From NCBI GenBank assembly GCA_020637195.1, contig JACJWK010000018.1, positions 1 to 64,000 of the forward strand: a stretch of DNA of 64,000 nt, in the 5' to 3' direction. The translations under genes were made by a program, and so were the position numbers. Shown here piece after piece: positions 27,871 through 36,115 of the stretch. The notes beneath the pieces were generated by a model. It did no database searches, was not told the DNA's origin, and saw nothing but the letters and a program-made list of their open reading frames with translations. Each line of letters starts with the position of its first letter. The stretch's first letter is position 1. The DNA comes from Microthrixaceae bacterium. GTDB lineage: Bacteria > Actinomycetota > Acidimicrobiia > Acidimicrobiales > DATDAH01.

Positions 27871-28569
27871 TCAGAACGAGGTGGCCCCGGGCGGGGGCCC
27901 GGAGGGCGGCGGTCCCGCGGGCGGGGGCGGCGTCGGAGGGGCGCCGGCCGCGGCGGGCACGGGCGGCGGGCCCTGCCCGAGCAGCGGGGTGTCGCCGGAG
28001 GCGGCGCTGACCGTCAGCGCGGCGATGTAGTCCTGCGCCGGCAGCTTGAGGATGACGCAGTCGGTCACCGCCCGCACGCCGATGTCGGACAGCAGCCGGT
28101 GGGTGATGGCGTGGTCCCCGAACCCCTCGCCCTCGGCGAGCCGGCGGCCGGTCGCGGTGGCCAGGGGACCCGTGGGGCCGCCGGTGCCGCCGAACAGCTC
28201 GGCCTCGCCCTTCTTCAGCACGTAGTAGTGCGACGCCGGGTCGCCGTACTGGACGATCCACGTGTCGGCCGAGACCTTCTGCTCCTCCATGTAGGAGGCG
28301 AGGTCCTGGGCCAGGTTGAGGTCGAGGCCGGCGAAGCTCTTCTGCACGAAGCCCCCGACCTCGCCCCAGAGCATCTCGGTGGGGTCGAGCGGCTCGTCCG
28401 GCGGCCACTTCTTGTCGATGGGCCGGCCCGCCACGAGGGTGAGGAGCCACAGCACCAGCAGCACGAGCGCCGTGAGAACGACGAGCGTGAGCAGCATGCG
28501 CAGGGGCGTGGGGCCGACGCCCAGCAGGGGGAGGTCCACCCCGACCACCACGGCAGCGACTGCGTTCAT
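27871..28569 (-). CDS. Membrane-anchored cyclic nucleotide-binding domain protein
   Basis: 232 aa: one N-terminal membrane helix (LLTLVVLTALVLLVLWLLTLVAG), a short linker, then a cNMP/Crp-like beta-roll (WIVQYGDPASHYYVLKKGEAELFG, RLAEGEGFGDHAI), then a Pro/Gly-rich tail. The phosphate-binding cassette reads EGFGDHAITHRLL, which lacks the usual R-S/T pair, so cyclic-nucleotide binding is not assured. There is no DNA-binding domain. The ATG at 28569 has GAGGGGAGCG upstream. It is divergent from the pentaheme cytochrome gene, 145 bp apart, which suggests a redox or regulatory link. An adenylate cyclase is encoded at the far right of the window. Confidence 0.75.
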   Translation of the reverse strand: MNAVAAVVVGVDLPLLGVGPTPLRMLLTLVVLTALVLLVLWLLTLVAGRPIDKKWPPDEPLDPTEMLWGEVGGFVQKSFAGLDLNLAQDLASYMEEQKVSADTWIVQYGDPASHYYVLKKGEAELFGGTGGPTGPLATATGRRLAEGEGFGDHAITHRLLSDIGVRAVTDCVILKLPAQDYIAALTVSAASGDTPLLGQGPPPVPAAAGAPPTPPPPAGPPPSGPPPGATSF

Positions 28570-28602
28570 CGGGCGCTCCCCTCTCGGGCCCTCGACGGTT
28601 GC

Positions 28603-28624
28603 GGCGCCCGCCACGATGGGCGCC
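28603..28624. promoter_or_regulatory. Dyad in the CNB/cytochrome divergent promoter region
   Basis: GGCGCCC and GGGCGCC arms are separated by 8 nt. It lies midway between the two divergent start codons, so it could be an operator for either gene or a leader hairpin of the minus-strand gene. Confidence 0.3.
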
Positions 28625-28652
28625 GCGTCGATCGCGGGCCGTGCGTGCGGGC

Positions 28653-28658
28653 TAGGGT
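28653..28658 (+). promoter_or_regulatory. -10-like TAGGGT upstream of the cytochrome gene
   Basis: TAGGGT (TAnnnT) lies 56 nt before the TTG start, giving a leader of about 50 nt that carries the GGGGGG ribosome-binding stretch at 28705-28710. Confidence 0.35.
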
Positions 28659-28714
28659 CTCAACCTACCAGGGCGGTCGGACTCACTTCGCCGTGTGCTC
28701 TCTCGGGGGGATCG

Positions 28715-31339
28715 TTGGCCAACAAGTTCCAGATCAAGTCGCGGACCTGGAACCTCATCGCCGCCATCGGCAGTGCGGTCCTGATCGTCGCGGGCTTCGG
28801 GGGCCTGTTCCTGCTGCAGGGGATGGACGCCTCGGCCACCCTCACGCTCTGGTTCGTGATCGGCCTCGGCCTGGTCACGTTCTTGTTCTTCGCTGGCCCG
28901 GGCATCGTCTACTCGGCCCGCAAGCGCATCAAGGCGCTGAAGAAGTCGCTGCCGGGCGGGACCATGGCCTGGATCCGCTCGCACCTGTACCTGCCGATCC
29001 TGGCGCTGGTGGCGGCGTTCGTGCACGCCACCGTCGTGCCGTTCCAGGACGCGCTCTCCTCGGGCAAGGTGCTGCTCGTCGTCGGCATCCTCGTCGCCAT
29101 CGCGGGCGTGGCCCGCCACCACCTCATCGGGGTCCAGAAGCAGGCCCTCAACGTCGACGTCTCGATCTCGAAGATCGTCGACGGCCAGCCCCGGCGGTTC
29201 CGCCAGCTCGCCGCCGACCTCGTCGAGGGCCGCCGGCCCGCCGCCGACATCGAGGCCGACGTCGCCCAGCTCGGCCCCGAGCAACAGGAGGTGTGGCGCG
29301 AGGTCCGCACGCTCTCGGACGAGGTCAACAAGAACTTCCCGCGCACGGGCGGCCAGAGCCGGTCGGTGCGCACCTACAAGTTCCTGCGGGCGGTCCACGC
29401 GCCGCTCACCATCGTGTTGTTCGTCCTGCTCGGCTACCACATGTGGGACGTCCTCGGTGCCCAGGACGCCGTCCTCGGGGACGAGGCCAGCTCGTACGCC
29501 TCGGCCGACACGTGCGCCGACTGCCACAGCGACATCGCCGACGACTGGAGCCTGTCGGCCATGGCCCACGCGCAGACCTCGGCGCTGATGGAGGCGCAGC
29601 TGCCGGTCACGCTCGCCGAGAACCGCCGGCTCGCCGAGGAGCTGGGGCCCGACCAGCAGGCGCTGTACGACGCCGCGGCCAAGAGCTGCATCAACTGCCA
29701 CGCGCCGGTGGGCTCGCAGTTCACCGACGACATCAACGCGCTCCTCCCCCTGGACGAGCCGAGCGGCGACGCCCCGCCCGCCGTGGACAGCTCCAACCCC
29801 GCGCTCGTGGCCGACGGCGTGGCCTGCATCACCTGCCACAGCCAGTCGGCGGCGCCGGCCGAGCGGGCGGGCTTCGGTCCCCTCGCCATCGAGCACGGGG
29901 GCAGCGCCTACTACGGCGAGTTCTTCGGCCCGCTGTTCGACGACCCCAACCCGCTGCCCGTGCGGGTCCACGACCTCGACGGGGACCAGCCGCTGTGGAC
30001 CGACGAGATCACGAGCTCCGAGCTGTGCGGGGCGTGCCACAACGTGGCGGTCGACATCGACGGCGACGGCCTGAGCCCCGTCGAGGGCGCCGAGCAGGGG
30101 CTGCAGGGCGCCGAGGCCACCTCGGACGAGGACGGCGACTTCATCCTCGACCAGAACGAGGTGGACGACTCGGACGAGGACGGCCGCCTCGACGACCTCG
30201 TGCTCCAGACCACCTACGACGAGTGGCAGGACTACGTCGTGGGCTTCGAGGAGCGCTTCGCCGACAACCCCGACCAGACCCTCGACGCGCCGCTCGGGTG
30301 CACGAGCTGCCACATGCCCACCGAGGGCGACGGCACCGAGCCCGTGGTGGACGTGGCCCCGGGCCTGCTGCCCAACCCCGAGCGCGACTACCGCTCGCAC
30401 ACCTTCATCGGCGTCGACTACGACCTGAACGTCGACGCCTACGGCGCCCAGGAGAACTTCGACCGCATGCTCGAGGAGCGCCAGGCCCTGCTCCAGTCCG
30501 CGGTGACCCTCGACGTCGAGAACGTCGGCGGCGACGCGGTCGCGGGCAACGAGTTCGAGGCCGACGTCACCGTCACCAACAACCTGCTCGGCCACAACTT
30601 CCCCACCGGGTTCGCCTTCGCCCGCCAGTTCTGGCTCGAGGTGACGGCCACCACCGCGGACGGCGAGGAGGTCTGCCTGGTCGACTTCGGGATCCCGGGC
30701 GCCGAGAGCGCCTGCGGCTCGGGCCAGATCGACAGCCAGACGCAGGACCTCCCGCAGTGCGACCCGATCGCGGTGGCCGACGCCCTCGGGCTCGACCCCG
30801 CCGAGTTCAGCGACTCGGTGGTCGCCCTCGAGGGCACCCAGGAGGACTGCGACCCCTGGCTGGCCAACTTCCAGAAGATCCTCACCGACGGCGACCCCGA
30901 CGAGGACGGCGTGTTCGAGGAGGTCCCCTACCAGTCGTTCCTCGGCGGCATCGTGCGCGACCGCCACCGCATCGCCGACGACCTCCAGATGCGGGCCGTC
31001 AACGCCACCCGCCTCAACGCCGACCTCGAGGACCAGAGCCAGCTGGTGATCCCCTACGTCTTCGACACCAGCCAGATCGCCGACGGCACCGAGGTCACCG
31101 TCACCGCCGAGCTGCACTTCCGGCACCTGCCCCCGTACTTCATCCGGGCCCTCGCCGAGGCGCAGGACGACGCCGGCGACATGCCGGAGTCGGCCCGCAT
31201 CGACGACCCCGACGAGCTGGTGGGCAACCTCGTCGTGACCGACGTCGTGACGGCCGAGTCCGGGGCGGGCCCGGTGCTCGCCTGCGAGGGCCCGCAGAAC
31301 AGCGCGACGGCCAGCATCCTCGACTGCCTCGACGATTGA
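28715..31339 (+). CDS. Membrane pentaheme cytochrome c with b-type-like membrane domain
   Basis: 874 aa. About five hydrophobic helices fill the first 240 residues (AAIGSAVLIVAGFGGLFLL, LWFVIGLGLVTFLFFAGPGI, LPILALVAAFVHATVV, TIVLFVLLGYHMWDVL). Histidines in AFVHAT, GVARHHL, RAVHAP and GYHMW could ligate b-type haem. The extracytoplasmic part has five CxxCH haem-c sites, at about residues 267 (CADCH), 325 (CINCH), 371 (CITCH), 438 (CGACH) and 529 (CTSCH), followed by a beta domain with GHNFPTG. The likely role is electron transfer between the quinone pool and an external acceptor or donor. TTG 28715 is the only in-frame start after the purine-rich site. The TPR gene overlaps its stop. Confidence 0.8.
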   Translation: MANKFQIKSRTWNLIAAIGSAVLIVAGFGGLFLLQGMDASATLTLWFVIGLGLVTFLFFAGPGIVYSARKRIKALKKSLPGGTMAWIRSHLYLPILALVAAFVHATVVPFQDALSSGKVLLVVGILVAIAGVARHHLIGVQKQALNVDVSISKIVDGQPRRFRQLAADLVEGRRPAADIEADVAQLGPEQQEVWREVRTLSDEVNKNFPRTGGQSRSVRTYKFLRAVHAPLTIVLFVLLGYHMWDVLGAQDAVLGDEASSYASADTCADCHSDIADDWSLSAMAHAQTSALMEAQLPVTLAENRRLAEELGPDQQALYDAAAKSCINCHAPVGSQFTDDINALLPLDEPSGDAPPAVDSSNPALVADGVACITCHSQSAAPAERAGFGPLAIEHGGSAYYGEFFGPLFDDPNPLPVRVHDLDGDQPLWTDEITSSELCGACHNVAVDIDGDGLSPVEGAEQGLQGAEATSDEDGDFILDQNEVDDSDEDGRLDDLVLQTTYDEWQDYVVGFEERFADNPDQTLDAPLGCTSCHMPTEGDGTEPVVDVAPGLLPNPERDYRSHTFIGVDYDLNVDAYGAQENFDRMLEERQALLQSAVTLDVENVGGDAVAGNEFEADVTVTNNLLGHNFPTGFAFARQFWLEVTATTADGEEVCLVDFGIPGAESACGSGQIDSQTQDLPQCDPIAVADALGLDPAEFSDSVVALEGTQEDCDPWLANFQKILTDGDPDEDGVFEEVPYQSFLGGIVRDRHRIADDLQMRAVNATRLNADLEDQSQLVIPYVFDTSQIADGTEVTVTAELHFRHLPPYFIRALAEAQDDAGDMPESARIDDPDELVGNLVVTDVVTAESGAGPVLACEGPQNSATASILDCLDD

Positions 31340-32052
31340 CCACCTCGGCCCCGCCGTCCGAGGCGGGCACCGACCCGACCTCCGGCGACGGCCCGGGGCG
31401 TGACGACCCCGGGCGCCCCGGCGCCGACGACCCCGAACGGCGGTGGCCCCGCGGCGCCGCCCTCGCGGTGGGGTGCCTGGTGGCGCTCGTCGTCGGGCTG
31501 CTGCTGGCCGCGGCGCGCGACGCCGACCCCTCGCCGGACGGCGCCGCCGCCGACCCGGACCTCACCTCGGACGCACCCCTCCCGGCCGACCACCCGTCCC
31601 TCGACGACAGCGACCAGTTCGAGTCCCTCACCCTCAGCCAGCTCGAGGCCGAGGTGGCCGACGAGTCGGCCCCGGTGGCGCTGCGCCTCACCCTCGCCGA
31701 GCGCTACCTGACCACCGGCGACGTCGAGGCGGCCCGCGACCAGGCCCGGATCGCGCTGCGCCAGTCGGGCACCGACGTCGAGCAGCAGCGCGCCCGGCGC
31801 GACCTCGGCTGGAGCCAGGCGCTGCTCGGTCGGCCCGAGCGGGGCGCCGAGCTGCTGGAGCAGGCGCTCGAGCTCTTGCCGGGCGAGCGCAACGCCACCT
31901 GGTACCTCGCCAACGTGCGCCTCTCGGGCCTCGACGACCCGGCGGGCGCCGCCGAGCTGTTCCAGGAGCTGCTCGACGGCGACGAGCTCACCGACGAGCA
32001 GCGGCTGGCGGTGCAGGAGCGCCTCGACGCCGCCGAGACCCTGGCCGGCTGA
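31336..32052 (+). CDS. Membrane-anchored TPR protein (CcmI/CycH-like)
   Basis: 238 aa: charged N-terminus, one membrane helix (GAALAVGCLVALVVGLLLAAA), an acidic linker, then tetratricopeptide repeats (LRLTLAERYLTTGDVEAAR, RDLGWSQALLGRPERGAELL, NATWYLANVRLSGL). The TTG at 31336 overlaps the cytochrome stop as TTGA, so it is translationally coupled to the pentaheme cytochrome. The TM-plus-TPR layout matches the apocytochrome-binding module of CcmI, so assembly or haem-loading of the cytochrome is a reasonable inference. It has no haem motif itself. Confidence 0.7.
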   Translation: MTTSAPPSEAGTDPTSGDGPGRDDPGRPGADDPERRWPRGAALAVGCLVALVVGLLLAAARDADPSPDGAAADPDLTSDAPLPADHPSLDDSDQFESLTLSQLEAEVADESAPVALRLTLAERYLTTGDVEAARDQARIALRQSGTDVEQQRARRDLGWSQALLGRPERGAELLEQALELLPGERNATWYLANVRLSGLDDPAGAAELFQELLDGDELTDEQRLAVQERLDAAETLAG

Positions 32053-32082
32053 CGGCCGACCCACCCGTCCCCCGTCGAGGCT

Positions 32083-32123
32083 CCCGATCGCGGCGCACGG
32101 CGGGTGACGTGGGCGCGACCGGG
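32083..32123. terminator. Possible stem-loop between the TPR gene and copA
   Basis: CCCGATCGCG (32083-32092) pairs with CGCGACCGGG (32114-32123) with one wobble. It lies in the 112-bp convergent gap and is weaker than the other terminators noted here. Confidence 0.3.
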
Positions 32124-32164
32124 CGTGCACCAGGGCGGGCAGGCGCATCCCCGGGCCGGTGGGC

Positions 32165-34447
32165 TCAGGAGGATTCGGGGTCGGGCGGGCCGTGGAGGGG
32201 TTGGAAGCGCCGGAGGCGCAGGCTGTTGCTGACGACGAACACGCTCGAGAACGCCATGGCTGCGCCGGCGATGAGGGGGTTGAGCAGGCCGGCGGCCGCG
32301 AGGGGCAGGGCCGCGACGTTGTAGGCGAACGCCCAGAACAGGTTGCCCTTGATCGTGCGGAGGGTCCGGCGGGAGAGGCGGATGGCGTCCACCGCGGCAC
32401 GCAGGTCGCCCCGCACGAGGGTGAGGTCGCTGGCCTCGATGGCGGCGTCGGTGCCGGTACCCATGGCCAGTCCGAGGTCGGCCTGCGCCAGGGCGGCGGC
32501 GTCGTTCACGCCGTCGCCCACCATCGCCACCACCGCCCCCCGGTCCTGCAGCCGGGCCACGGCCGCCACCTTGTCCTGGGGCAGGACCTCGGCGACCACC
32601 TCGTCGATGCCGACCTGGGCCGCGACCGCTCGCGCCGCCCGCTGGTTGTCGCCGGTGAGCAGCACCGGCCGCAGGCCGAGGGCCGACAGCCCGGCGATCG
32701 CCTCGGCGGACGTGGGCTTGGGCGAGTCGGCCACGACGAGCACCGCCCGGGCCTCGCCGTCCCAGGCGGCGGCGATGGCGGTCCGCCCCTGGGCCTCGGC
32801 CGCGGACCGGGCGTCGTCCAGGTCGGCGGGCAACGAGAGCGACCAGTCATCGAGCAGCGCCGGCCGTCCCACGACGACCGCGTGCCCGTCCACGACGCCC
32901 TCGACGCCGAGCCCCTCGCGGTTGGAGAAGGACTCGACCGGGAACAGCGGGCCCACCCGGTCGCGGGCGGCGTCGGCGATGGCGCGGGCGATAGGGTGCT
33001 CGCTGGCGTCCTCCAGCGCGCCGACCAGGCGCAGGACCTCGGCCTCGCCGTCGCGACCCCGGGCGCCGGCGACGTGGACCCCGACGAGGGCCATGGCCCC
33101 GGTGGTCACGGTGCCGGTCTTGTCGAGCACGACCGTGTCGACCTCGCGCGTCGACTCGAGGATCTCGGGGCCCTTGATGAGGATGCCGAGCTGCGCGCCG
33201 CGACCCGTGCCGACCAGGAGCGCGGTGGGCGTGGCCAGCCCGAGCGCGCACGGGCAGGCGATGATCAGCACCGACACGGCGGCGGTGAAGGCCCCGGCGG
33301 CGGGCTCGCCGTGGCCGAGCCAGAAGCCGAGGGTGCCCGCGGCCAGCGCGATGACGACGGGCACGAACACCGCGGAGACCCGGTCGGCGAGGCGCTGCAC
33401 GGGGGCCTTGCCCATCTGCGCCGACTCCACCAGCCGGGCCATCTGGGCCAGCTGGGTGTCGGCGCCGACCCGCGTGGCCCGCACGACGAGGCGCCCGCCT
33501 GCGTTGACCGTGGCCCCCGTGACCGCGTCACCGGGGCCGACCTCGACGGGCACCGGCTCGCCCGTCAGCAGCGAGGCGTCGATCGCCGACGTGCCCTCCT
33601 CCACCTCGCCGTCGGTGGCCACCTTCTCCCCGGGTCGCACCACGAACCGGTCGCCGACCGCGAGCTGGTCGACCGGCACCCGGACCTCGCCGCCCTCGCG
33701 CAGGACCGCGACGTCCTTGGCCCCCAGCTCGAGCAGCGCCCGGAGGGCCGCCCCGGAACGACGCTTGGCACGGGCCTCGAAGTAGCGCCCCGCCAGCAGG
33801 AACACGGTGACCGCCGAGGCCACCTCGAGGTAGATCTCGTGCTGGCCCGAGCCGCGGCTCGGGGTGAGGTCGAAGCTCATCGTCATGCCCGGGTCGCCGG
33901 CCTCGCCGAGGAACAGGGCGTAGAGCGACCACCCGAACGCGGCGATCACGCCGAGCGAGATGAGCGTGTCCATGGTGGCGGCGCCGTGGCGCAGGTTGGT
34001 CCACGCGGCCCGGTGGAACGGGGCGGCGCCCCACACGACGACCGGGGCGCTCATCGTGAGCGAGAGCCACTGCCAGTGCTCGAACTGGAGTGCCGGCACC
34101 ATGGCCAGGACGACGACCGGCGCCGCGAGCAGGACCGACACGACGAGCCGCCGGCGCAGCTCGGCGAGCTCGGGGTCGTCGGCGCCGTCGGGGGCGTCGG
34201 CCTCGTCGGCCGGCGCGGTGGGGAGGGCAGCGGTGTAGCCGGTGGCCTCGACCTGGGCGATGAGGTCGTCGGCGGAGACCCCGGCGGGCGCCGTGACCCG
34301 AGCCTTCTCGGTGGCGAAGTTGACCTCGGCGGTGACCCCTTCCATGCGGTTGAGGCGCTTCTCGACCCGTGCGGCGCACGACGCGCAGGTCATGCCACCG
34401 ATGGCGAGATCGAGCTCGCGGGCGCCGCCGTCGGCGATCGCGCTCAC
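32165..34447 (-). CDS. copA: Copper-exporting P1B-type ATPase
   Basis: Pumps Cu(I) (or Ag(I)) out of the cytoplasm. The 760-aa protein has one N-terminal HMA domain (GGMTCASCAARVEKRLNR, residues 18-35), eight expected helices, the ion-site CPC in IACPCALGLATPTALLV and the phosphorylation motif DKTGTVTTG. SEHPIARAIA (the His-Pro of P1B pumps) and MVGDGVNDAAALAQADLG in the hinge are also present. GTG 34447 overlaps the stop of the small gene upstream as GTGA. It is third gene of the copZ operon under the CsoR-type operators. Confidence 0.95.
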   Translation of the reverse strand: MSAIADGGARELDLAIGGMTCASCAARVEKRLNRMEGVTAEVNFATEKARVTAPAGVSADDLIAQVEATGYTAALPTAPADEADAPDGADDPELAELRRRLVVSVLLAAPVVVLAMVPALQFEHWQWLSLTMSAPVVVWGAAPFHRAAWTNLRHGAATMDTLISLGVIAAFGWSLYALFLGEAGDPGMTMSFDLTPSRGSGQHEIYLEVASAVTVFLLAGRYFEARAKRRSGAALRALLELGAKDVAVLREGGEVRVPVDQLAVGDRFVVRPGEKVATDGEVEEGTSAIDASLLTGEPVPVEVGPGDAVTGATVNAGGRLVVRATRVGADTQLAQMARLVESAQMGKAPVQRLADRVSAVFVPVVIALAAGTLGFWLGHGEPAAGAFTAAVSVLIIACPCALGLATPTALLVGTGRGAQLGILIKGPEILESTREVDTVVLDKTGTVTTGAMALVGVHVAGARGRDGEAEVLRLVGALEDASEHPIARAIADAARDRVGPLFPVESFSNREGLGVEGVVDGHAVVVGRPALLDDWSLSLPADLDDARSAAEAQGRTAIAAAWDGEARAVLVVADSPKPTSAEAIAGLSALGLRPVLLTGDNQRAARAVAAQVGIDEVVAEVLPQDKVAAVARLQDRGAVVAMVGDGVNDAAALAQADLGLAMGTGTDAAIEASDLTLVRGDLRAAVDAIRLSRRTLRTIKGNLFWAFAYNVAALPLAAAGLLNPLIAGAAMAFSSVFVVSNSLRLRRFQPLHGPPDPESS

Positions 34448-34617
34448 GATCCGTGGCTCCCGTGGTCGGGCGCGGTCCCGGGCACCGACGTGGGCACCGG
34501 GGTCGGAGCCCCGGGCGACGACGGCTCGGTGGCGGCGCCGATGCCGAAGCCGAGCGCGAAGACGACCAGCAGGAGCACCCCGAAGGCGGCGAGGCGGCGG
34601 ACGGCTTCGCCGCTCAC
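34444..34617 (-). CDS. 57-aa membrane protein with His-containing tail, in the cop operon
   Basis: Starts GTG at 34617 (overlapping the copZ stop as GTGA) and ends TGA at 34444 (overlapping the copA start as GTGA), so it is coupled on both sides. Sequence: VSGEAVRRLAAFGVLLLVVF, a helix running on into ALGFGIGAATE, then a Pro/Thr-rich segment ending APDHGSHGS. One TM helix with a short basic N-terminus should place the His-containing tail outside. G/C-rich third positions support coding. Its position between the chaperone and the pump suggests a copper-handling accessory role, which is inference. Confidence 0.75.
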   Translation of the reverse strand: MSGEAVRRLAAFGVLLLVVFALGFGIGAATEPSSPGAPTPVPTSVPGTAPDHGSHGS

Positions 34618-34820
34618 GGCACCAGCTCGTAGCCCGCCTCGTCGACGGCGGCACGCATCGCGGCGTCGTCGAGCGGGGCGTCGCTGGTGACGACCACCCG
34701 CCCGGTGCCGAGGTCGACGTCGACGCCGGTCACGCCCGGCAGGGACTCGACCTCGCTGGTGACCGCGCGCACGCAGTGCTCGCAGGTCATCCCCCGGACC
34801 TCGTAGGTGCTGCTGGCCAT
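34614..34820 (-). CDS. copZ: CopZ-type copper chaperone (HMA domain)
   Basis: 68-aa single heavy-metal-associated domain with the Cu(I)-binding loop GMTCEHCVRAV (residues 10-20) and the ferredoxin-like continuation LPGVTGVDVDLGTGRVVVTS and DEAGYELVP. It binds Cu(I) and delivers it to CopA or CsoR. It is the first gene of the copZ-small protein-copA operon. It is read from the promoter at 34894-34921, with GAGGAGG just before the ATG. Confidence 0.95.
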   Translation of the reverse strand: MASSTYEVRGMTCEHCVRAVTSEVESLPGVTGVDVDLGTGRVVVTSDAPLDDAAMRAAVDEAGYELVP

Positions 34821-34871
34821 CGTCGACCTCCTCGGTCTCGCCCGATCGCTCGACCCGCCGGTCGGGTCGGT

Positions 34872-34888
34872 ATACCCTCAGTGGGTAT
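34872..34888. promoter_or_regulatory. CsoR-type operator 1
   Basis: ATACCC-TCAGT-GGGTAT, a perfect 6-bp dyad with a 5-bp centre. This is the GTATACCCC-type pattern known for CsoR boxes. It lies downstream of the -10 site of copZ. Confidence 0.7.
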
Positions 34889-34893
34889 CCCCC

Positions 34894-34921
34894 ATGATAC
34901 CCCCCAGGGGTACTATGTCAA
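34894..34921 (-). promoter_or_regulatory. Sigma-70-type promoter of the cop operon
   Basis: On the minus strand TTGACA (34916-34921) and TATCAT (34894-34899) are separated by 16 nt. It is the best -35/-10 pair I saw in the window. CsoR-type operator 2 lies between the hexamers, so repression would be by direct occlusion. Confidence 0.75.
34898..34912. promoter_or_regulatory. CsoR-type operator 2
   Basis: TACCCC-CCA-GGGGTA, an exact dyad, inside the spacer of the cop promoter. TACTAT at 34911-34916, overlapping it, can serve as the -10 site for csoR on the other strand, which suggests autoregulation. Confidence 0.75.
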
Positions 34922-34983
34922 CCGACCCACGGTCGCGACCGTCGCGTCACCCCACCGCCGCACCCGCTCGGAGGACCCATCCC

Positions 34984-35268
34984 ATGACCACCCGGGGCTA
35001 CACCGCCACCAAGGACCAGCTGCGGGCCCGGCTCGCCCGGATCGAGGGTCAGGTGCGCGGCGTGTCGAAGATGGTCGACGAGGACCGCTACTGCATCGAC
35101 GTGCTCACCCAGATCAACGCCGTCCGGGCGGCGCTCGACAACGTCGCCCTGGGCCTGCTCGACGGCCACGTCCGCCACTGCCTCGTCGGCGGCCACGGGG
35201 GGCCGGAGGCCCCCGAGGACCAGGCGGACGAGTTGATGTCCGCGGTGGGGCGCATGCTGTCGCGCTGA
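34984..35268 (+). CDS. csoR: CsoR-family copper-sensing repressor
   Basis: 94-aa all-helical repressor that leaves DNA when it binds Cu(I). The Cu(I) ligands of CsoR, Cys-x(n)-His-x3-Cys, are visible as DRYCIDVLTQI and GHVRHCLVGG (His and Cys four residues apart). TKDQLRARLARIEGQVRG is the family's N-terminal DNA-facing helix. The ATG at 34984 has GGAGG 9 nt upstream. It is divergent from copZ with two CsoR-type operators between. The C-terminal PEDQADELMSAVGRML is normal. Confidence 0.95.
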   Translation: MTTRGYTATKDQLRARLARIEGQVRGVSKMVDEDRYCIDVLTQINAVRAALDNVALGLLDGHVRHCLVGGHGGPEAPEDQADELMSAVGRMLSR

Positions 35269-35287
35269 GCGCGGCGGTGGCGCACCC

Positions 35288-36115
35288 TCAGTCCCCGCCG
35301 GCGGCACCGCGCTCGGCCAGCCAGTCGCGCCAACGCGGCTCGTCACGAGCAGCCGCGGCCGCGCCTTCCGGCCCGTAGAGGTAGGTCCACACCGACGCGC
35401 TCACCTGCTCGTCACCGCCCTCCACGGCGACGAACGCGGTGCCGTCCGCGGGCTCGTCGACCAGGAGCGCGATGCTCGACGGGCCGACGTCGACGACGGT
35501 GCCGGCCAGCGTCGGCACGCCGTCGCCCGCGGTGCGCACCGCGTCGCCCACCTCGGGACGCGTCGGGAGGCCCAGGCCCGTGCACAGCGCGACCCAGGCC
35601 CGCGCCCGCGGGCCCGCCCACCCTGCGACCGGCAGCACCGGGGTGGCGCTGCGGCCTCGGAAGTGCTCGCAGTGCAGCCGGAGGTTCGACAGGAACAGGC
35701 GCCAGCCCTCGACCATGCCGTCGTACTGGTCGTCCCAGGGCTCGCCGGACCCGAAGCCGGAGTTCACCAGGCGGACCACGCAGGTGCCGCCGTCACGCGC
35801 CTCGACCAGCCACTCGAAGGCCAGGCCCCCGGCCCCCTCGCCGCCGTCGAAGACCACCCGGTGCGGCGGCTCCCACGCCGCCACGCGGCCGGGCACCTGC
35901 ATCTCGGGCCCGGGGCCGAACGAGGCCACGGCGGCGCCGCCCGGGCGCTCCTCGACGGTGTGGGGCACGTACCACGAGGAGATGCCCGGCCCGGTGGCGA
36001 TGGCCCGCCACACCTCCTCGGGCGTGCCCGGCACCTCCACCTCGAGCTCGATCGCGGGCGGGACGCCGGAGGGGTCGGCGGGAACGGGGTCGGCGGGAAC
36101 GGGGTCGTCAGCCAT
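35288..36115 (-). CDS. SRPBCC (AHSA1-like) domain protein
   Basis: 275 aa. The first 150 residues are an Aha1/START-like SRPBCC domain (IELEVEVPGTPEEVWRAIAT, VRLVNSGFG, WDDQYDGMVEGWRLFLSNL); a second unknown alpha/beta region follows. Such proteins bind hydrophobic ligands and are often encoded next to ArsR-type regulators. A repeated PADPVPADP segment is near the N-terminus. The ATG at 36115 overlaps the regulator stop by 8 nt. It is convergent with csoR, 19 bp away. The ligand is unknown. Confidence 0.8.
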   Translation of the reverse strand: MADDPVPADPVPADPSGVPPAIELEVEVPGTPEEVWRAIATGPGISSWYVPHTVEERPGGAAVASFGPGPEMQVPGRVAAWEPPHRVVFDGGEGAGGLAFEWLVEARDGGTCVVRLVNSGFGSGEPWDDQYDGMVEGWRLFLSNLRLHCEHFRGRSATPVLPVAGWAGPRARAWVALCTGLGLPTRPEVGDAVRTAGDGVPTLAGTVVDVGPSSIALLVDEPADGTAFVAVEGGDEQVSASVWTYLYGPEGAAAAARDEPRWRDWLAERGAAGGD

